Positions 6,675-9,625 of a stretch of DNA of 9,625 nt are shown one piece after another. A model generated the notes under the pieces. That model did no database searches. It was not told the origin of the DNA and worked only from the letters and a program-made list of their open reading frames with translations. Source of the DNA: Ruminococcaceae bacterium UBA7127 (GTDB lineage: Bacteria > Bacillota > Clostridia > Oscillospirales > Acutalibacteraceae); contig DKXL01000050.1 in NCBI GenBank assembly GCA_002493005.1, positions 1-9,625 of the forward strand. Direction: 5' to 3'. Position 1 is the first letter of the stretch. Every line of letters begins with the position of its first letter. Position numbers and translations under genes: made by a program.

Positions 6675-7511
6675 ATGAATAAACATTTTAAGCTGCTTGC
6701 AATTTTATTATCAGTAATACTGTGTTTTTCGGTCTTTTCACTGACGGTATCGGCAATCGATGCCGACGGCGACGGATTTGATGACGAAACAGGTGAATTT
6801 GTCGGAGAAGATGAAACATCCTCTCCGATTTATACCGACCCGGTTTATGAACCGACAGACGCGACGTCATATGAACAACCTACCGACGCACCGTCATATG
6901 AACAACCTACCGATGCACCGTCGTACGACGAACCCGATTATAATCAGTCGGATGACACGCAGAGCAGCGACTACAACTATGATGATGATAACAACAACTA
7001 CTTTGTTGACGAGCCGTCATACGTTGGCGGCGGACAGTCATATGTTGCTCCGGTAAGCACTGCGCCGTCTGTTCCTCTTATTGATTCAGATCATAGTATT
7101 GACGATAACGAGCTTTCAAGCAAGGATTGGAAAGATATATCGTCAAACCTTAAAAATGCAGGAAACAGCGGTGATGATTCGGATGATTTCAGCTTTATTC
7201 AGAAGAATACAAGTTCAGGTGACAACGGCAACTGGATTTTGATAGTCGGTGTGGTTCTTGTTCTCCTTAGCATTGCAGGTATTGTTTACTTCATTGCATC
7301 GGGTGTATTGCTCCGCAAAAAGCTTGCTCCGTCAGGTGCAAGCAGCGCGTCACGCAGCGGCGGCACACAAACCCGTTACCGCTCAAACGACGATTATGAC
7401 GATGGATACAAAGTATCCAAAAAAGAGGCTAAGCAAAAAGACCGCAGCAGAAGATACGACACTGCTGATATAAAACTGCCAAAAAATAAAGGCAAAAACA
7501 GATATAGATAA
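6675..7511 (+). CDS. Acidic single-pass membrane protein with nonapeptide repeats, function unknown
   Basis: I do not recognise a family. 278 residues, with a strong RBS (GAAAGGAG at 6661-6668, 6-nt spacing). Seen: a signal peptide at 1-27 (cleavage probably after VSA); DADGDGFDDETG at 29-40, which resembles a Ca-binding loop of the thrombospondin-3/dockerin type; three copies of a Pro-Thr-Asp-Ala-x-Ser-Tyr-Glu-Gln nonapeptide at 60-86; a very Asp/Asn/Tyr-rich disordered stretch at 87-115; a membrane helix at about 187-213; and a basic, Ser/Arg/Lys-rich tail at 214-278. The topology is outside-acidic, inside-basic, as for a type I membrane protein. It sits 35 nt after the lipoprotein gene with no terminator between, so the two are probably cotranscribed. 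The acidic ectodomain could bind cations or partner proteins, but this is speculation. Confidence 0.85.
   Translation: MNKHFKLLAILLSVILCFSVFSLTVSAIDADGDGFDDETGEFVGEDETSSPIYTDPVYEPTDATSYEQPTDAPSYEQPTDAPSYDEPDYNQSDDTQSSDYNYDDDNNNYFVDEPSYVGGGQSYVAPVSTAPSVPLIDSDHSIDDNELSSKDWKDISSNLKNAGNSGDDSDDFSFIQKNTSSGDNGNWILIVGVVLVLLSIAGIVYFIASGVLLRKKLAPSGASSASRSGGTQTRYRSNDDYDDGYKVSKKEAKQKDRSRRYDTADIKLPKNKGKNRYR
6852..6932 (+). repeat. Three tandem 27-bp in-frame repeats
   Basis: Copies lie at 6852-6878, 6879-6905 and 6906-6932 and encode PTDATSYEQ, PTDAPSYEQ and PTDAPSYDE. Copies one and two share the run TCATATGAACAA, while copy three has drifted (TCGTACGACGAA). The array could vary in copy number between strains. 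Confidence 0.85.
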
Positions 7512-7521
7512 GCTGATTTAC

Positions 7522-7556
7522 AAAGGGCGCTGTTTTATACAGCGCCTTTAACTTTT
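7522..7556 (+). terminator. Intrinsic terminator after the acidic membrane protein gene
   Basis: AAAGGGCGCTGT at 7522-7533 pairs with ACAGCGCCTTT at 7539-7549, with one bulged G and a 5-nt loop. The right arm CCTTT is followed by AACTTTT. It ends the two-gene unit that starts at 5337. Confidence 0.75.
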
Positions 7557-7640
7557 GGGTGAACTGCTCAAAAGTTTAATTTTACATTTTTAATTGCAAT
7601 TTGTACTTTGCAAAATCGTAAGTTCTTTTGTTTATTGATG

Positions 7641-7660
7641 TTTTTGTAACTTTTTGTAAC
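7641..7660 (+). promoter_or_regulatory. Tandem direct repeat, candidate response-regulator site
   Basis: Two exact copies of TTTTTGTAAC stand head to tail, placing TGTAAC hexamers at 7645-7650 and 7655-7660. The WalR (YycF) consensus is TGTWAH-N5-TGTWAH, and WalR controls cell-wall hydrolase genes in Firmicutes (established). Here the spacer is 4 and not 5, so the match is to the half-sites only. It lies about 90 bp upstream of the -35. Confidence 0.35.
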
Positions 7661-7751
7661 CAATATATTCAAAATTCGCACAATAGAGGCATAGTTTCCC
7701 TGTTATTTTGCCCTAAATATTCCTCTGGGGCAAAAAAATAGCGCTATGGGG

Positions 7752-7780
7752 TTGATTTTCTTAATCTTTGGTGTTATAAT
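7752..7780 (+). promoter_or_regulatory. Extended -10 promoter of the NlpC/P60 gene
   Basis: TTGATT at 7752-7757, a 17-bp spacer and TATAAT at 7775-7780, preceded by TG at 7772-7773 (extended -10). The expected start is near 7787, giving a leader of about 84 nt. Confidence 0.8.
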
Positions 7781-7791
7781 AGTTACAAATT

Positions 7792-7819
7792 TGTTAATAA
7801 GTGTAATCTGATTTGTAAT
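7792..7819 (+). promoter_or_regulatory. Cluster of three TGTWAH hexamers just downstream of the transcription start
   Basis: TGTTAA at 7792-7797, TGTAAT at 7802-7807 and TGTAAT at 7814-7819, with TGTAAC on the opposite strand at 7782-7787 and another TGTAAT at 7850-7855. Spacings of 10 and 12 bp place them roughly on one face of the helix. Sites here would more likely repress than activate (inference). Confidence 0.3.
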
Positions 7820-7850
7820 TTTTTAGATGAATAACTTTGTGACACTTATT
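7796..7850 (+). other. 5' UTR inverted repeat of the hydrolase transcript
   Basis: AATAAGTGT at 7796-7804 and ACACTTATT at 7842-7850 are exact inverse complements enclosing 37 AU-rich nt. The right arm ends 7 nt before the GGAGG at 7858-7862. An RNA stem could influence translation or stability, but the A/T-rich arms make chance possible. No known riboswitch consensus is recognisable. Confidence 0.3.
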
Positions 7851-7870
7851 GTAATTCGGAGGTTTTTACG

Positions 7871-9430
7871 ATGCAGAGGATAAAGAAAATCACTGCTATA
7901 CTGCTAAGTATACTCACACTTTCGGGTGTCTGTGTATTTGGCTCGGTATTCTCAGCAGGCGCAAAGGGCACAGGCGCAGGTCTTGCCGAATGGGCGCTCA
8001 ACGCTTATTACAGCGGTTGGGAATATGTGTACGGCGGTGCAACTCCCGGTGCAGTTGACTGTTCGGGTCTTATCTATTCATATTGCGGCGGCGAAAGATG
8101 CGGTAATCCGCAGCTTAATACAGCCACCGAAACCGGCTCGGTAAGCGCAGGCATTCCTAATGTTCACGGTCTTGGTCTTTGGCGTCCGGGTCACGTAGGC
8201 GTATATGTGGGTGACAATATGGAGGTTGACGCTCGCGGTGACGCTTATGATATGTGCTACGAGAGTATTGGCGGTTACAACAACTGGACATACTGGTTCA
8301 AGCTTGCTGCCTGCTCATACATCACCAACGGTTGGGAAAACTTTAACGGTGATTATTATTACTACGAAAACGGCGAGTACATAACAAATACATCAAGAAC
8401 CATTGACGGCACAACATATTACTTTGATTCAAAGGGCAGATCAAGCGAAACCCCTTCAAATCCGTCATCAAGCTCATCAGGCTCAGGTTCTTCAAACTCA
8501 GGTTCTTCGGGCAACTCATCTTCAAAAAAACCAACATCATGGCAGAACGGTTCAACCGGTGAAGAGGTAAAGAAAATTCAAGAACGCCTCACAGAGCTGG
8601 GCTACTACACAGGAGCAATCGACGGCAGCTTTGGTGATGCAACAGAAAAGGCATACAGAGCCTTTCAGGAGGCAGCCGGTCTTGTAGTTGACGGCATTGC
8701 AGGTTCTGACCGTGAAGTCCTTTATTCCGACGACGCTCCAATGGCGCCGAAGGACGAACCAAAGGAAGACAAAACCGAAGAAACTCAGCCAACCGAACCT
8801 ACAGACGGCGAGGAAGAACAAGAGGCTGTTAATGAATACAAAAACGGTGATGAAAACGACGAGGTAACCAAAATCCAGTCAAAGCTTGCTGAGCTTGGAT
8901 ATTTTGACATTGACCCTACAGGATTCTTCGGTGACTACACCGAGCAGGCAATCAAGAACTTCCAGCTTGAAAATTCACTTGCAGTAACAGGTGTTGTTGA
9001 CAGCGAAACATACGAGGTTCTCTTTGGTGACAGTGCAGTAAGCAATCCAAATCCCGTAGTTACGGAAGAAGCAACAACTGCTGTAAGCACAGCTCCGATT
9101 GAGATGCCGACAACAGCAAGTCCTTCTGAGTTCATTCTTTCAAACGAGAAAAATCAGATTTACTCTGATACAGCGTCAGAAATTGCCGTAAAGACTAACA
9201 AGGTAACTAATAAGGCGCTTTCAAAGTCTGTTCCTCAGATTTCGTCCACAACAACTTTTGCAGCCAAGAGAAGCGCAAATGCAGGTCTTTGGTTTGCGCT
9301 TGTGGCAATGATTTTGGGCGCAATCGCACTTGTATTTTTCCTTCGTGAGCGCAAGGCATCACGTTACTCAAGATACTGTGCAAAGAAGAAAAAAAGAGTT
9401 ACCAAGGCTGATTTGTCAGCAAGATGGTAA
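7871..9430 (+). CDS. Membrane-anchored NlpC/P60 peptidoglycan hydrolase with cell-wall-binding repeats and two PG-binding domains
   Basis: Probable secreted endopeptidase cleaving peptide stems of peptidoglycan. 519 residues, start supported by GGAGG at 7858-7862. In order: a signal peptide to about 31 (SAGA before Lys32); an NlpC/P60 domain at about 35-147 with Cys64 in VDCSGL, His108 in RPGHVGVYVG, and Asp120 in VDARG, probably the third polar residue, where many members have His and a subgroup has Glu (EARG); aromatic-Gly repeats of the choline/glucan-binding type at about 153-190 (GWENFNGDYYYYENG, then TIDGTTYYFDSKGR); a Ser/Gly linker at 194-218; PG_binding_1 domain one at about 224-285; an acidic linker at 287-319; PG_binding_1 domain two at about 323-386; a Thr/Ser-rich spacer at 390-470; a membrane helix at about 472-491; and a basic 28-residue tail. 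No LPxTG sorting signal is present, so it is held by the membrane helix. It has its own promoter and terminator. Confidence 0.92.
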   Translation: MQRIKKITAILLSILTLSGVCVFGSVFSAGAKGTGAGLAEWALNAYYSGWEYVYGGATPGAVDCSGLIYSYCGGERCGNPQLNTATETGSVSAGIPNVHGLGLWRPGHVGVYVGDNMEVDARGDAYDMCYESIGGYNNWTYWFKLAACSYITNGWENFNGDYYYYENGEYITNTSRTIDGTTYYFDSKGRSSETPSNPSSSSSGSGSSNSGSSGNSSSKKPTSWQNGSTGEEVKKIQERLTELGYYTGAIDGSFGDATEKAYRAFQEAAGLVVDGIAGSDREVLYSDDAPMAPKDEPKEDKTEETQPTEPTDGEEEQEAVNEYKNGDENDEVTKIQSKLAELGYFDIDPTGFFGDYTEQAIKNFQLENSLAVTGVVDSETYEVLFGDSAVSNPNPVVTEEATTAVSTAPIEMPTTASPSEFILSNEKNQIYSDTASEIAVKTNKVTNKALSKSVPQISSTTTFAAKRSANAGLWFALVAMILGAIALVFFLRERKASRYSRYCAKKKKRVTKADLSARW

Positions 9431-9447
9431 ACTATAAAAAACATAAC

Positions 9448-9498
9448 CTTGATTAAATCAAGACAAAAAAGGAAGTCATCTGACTTCCTTTTATTTTT
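9448..9498. terminator. Strong bidirectional terminator after the NlpC/P60 gene
   Basis: AAAAGGAAGTC at 9467-9477 and GACTTCCTTTT at 9482-9492 pair perfectly (11 bp) around an ATCT loop, followed by ATTTTT. The left arm begins with six A's, so the same hairpin carries a T-tract on the opposite strand too. A smaller perfect hairpin, CTTGAT-TAA-ATCAAG at 9448-9462, stands just before it. Confidence 0.88.
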
Positions 9499-9604
9499 AG
9501 TTCGGGAATAATCGTCGTTTTTAGCTTAACGTCAGTAGCCCGAGTCAAACATTTTTCTGTTAGTAACGCAGGAATCGACTGAAGTACCTATAAACCTCAC
9601 ATAG

Positions 9605-9625
9605 TAGGGGCGACCATTGGTCGCC
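9605..9625. repeat. GC-rich palindrome at the window edge, probable dispersed intergenic repeat
   Basis: After TAGG, GGCGACC-ATT-GGTCGCC at 9609-9625 is a perfect 7-bp inverted repeat, far more GC-rich than the surrounding DNA. Palindromes introduced by GTAGGGGCG are of a kind I associate with repeated intergenic elements in Clostridia genomes (recollection, not tested). The element is cut by the window end, so its full length and copy number cannot be seen. Confidence 0.5.

Larger units (their letters stand above)
7512..7870. other. Long AT-rich regulatory intergenic region upstream of the hydrolase gene
   Basis: This 359-bp non-coding stretch contains, in order, the upstream terminator, a perfect 10-bp tandem repeat at 7641-7660, an inverted repeat at 7706-7735, an extended -10 promoter at 7752-7780, clustered TGTWAH hexamers to 7855, and a 5' UTR inverted repeat at 7796-7850. 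No small coding sequence or RNA gene is recognisable. Confidence 0.6.

Noticed and set aside
7560..7870. c-di-AMP (ydaO-type) riboswitch upstream of the NlpC/P60 gene
   Set aside because: Such riboswitches often precede wall hydrolases, but the expected conserved G-rich segments are not recognisable and the predicted leader of about 84 nt is too short.
9240..9430. Sortase LPxTG sorting signal at the C-terminus of the hydrolase
   Set aside because: There is a hydrophobic helix and a basic tail but no LPxTG-like motif before it, and the tail of about 28 residues is longer than usual for sorting signals.
1..9625. CRISPR array, tRNA, rRNA, transposase, phage or defence genes
   Set aside because: Reading both strands showed no regularly spaced repeats, no tRNA- or rRNA-like segments that I could recognise, and no mobile-element or defence proteins.

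Overview
The window looks like a core-genome segment of a Gram-positive Clostridia bacterium, probably of the Ruminococcaceae/Oscillospiraceae group. The reasons are moderate GC content with AT-rich intergenic regions, consensus SigA-type promoters, strong GGAG/AGGAG ribosome binding sites, Thr/Ser-rich secreted proteins, a lipobox lipoprotein, and the order prs - pth - mfd - PrsA/SurA-like lipoprotein. This order is close to the conserved Firmicutes block glmU-prs-ctc-pth-mfd (established knowledge). The species is inference only. All convincing genes are on the + strand.

Layout. (1) 1-937 is the 3' part of prs, with about ten N-terminal codons lying outside the window. (2) 938-1215 is a gap holding two hairpin terminators; ctc sits at this place in Bacilli but is absent here. 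(3) 1216-5287 is pth followed 22 nt later by mfd, with a small hairpin over the mfd Shine-Dalgarno. (4) 5288-5436 holds a good promoter, TAGACA-N17-TATAAT, with a perfect 15-bp palindrome over the expected transcription start. (5) 5437-7511 is a two-gene unit: a PrsA/SurA-like lipoprotein without any histidine, and an acidic, repeat-bearing single-pass membrane protein. A terminator follows. (6) 7512-7870 is a 359-bp regulatory region with repeated TGTWAH hexamers (resembling WalR half-sites), an extended -10 promoter and a 5' UTR stem. (7) 7871-9430 is a multidomain NlpC/P60 cell-wall hydrolase with a C-terminal membrane anchor. (8) 9431-9625 holds a strong bidirectional terminator and the start of a GC-rich palindromic repeat cut by the window edge.

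How the genes fit together. The first half is housekeeping: PRPP synthesis for nucleotides, recycling of peptidyl-tRNA, and transcription-coupled DNA repair. The second half is envelope biology: a likely extracytoplasmic folding factor, an unknown surface membrane protein, and a peptidoglycan hydrolase with its own, apparently elaborate, promoter region. There is no sign of a phage, transposase, CRISPR array or defence system. I see no wholly new system; the most interesting points are the regulatory DNA upstream of the hydrolase, the membrane-anchored hydrolase architecture, the histidine-free parvulin-like lipoprotein, and the altered GGHNG motif in Pth.
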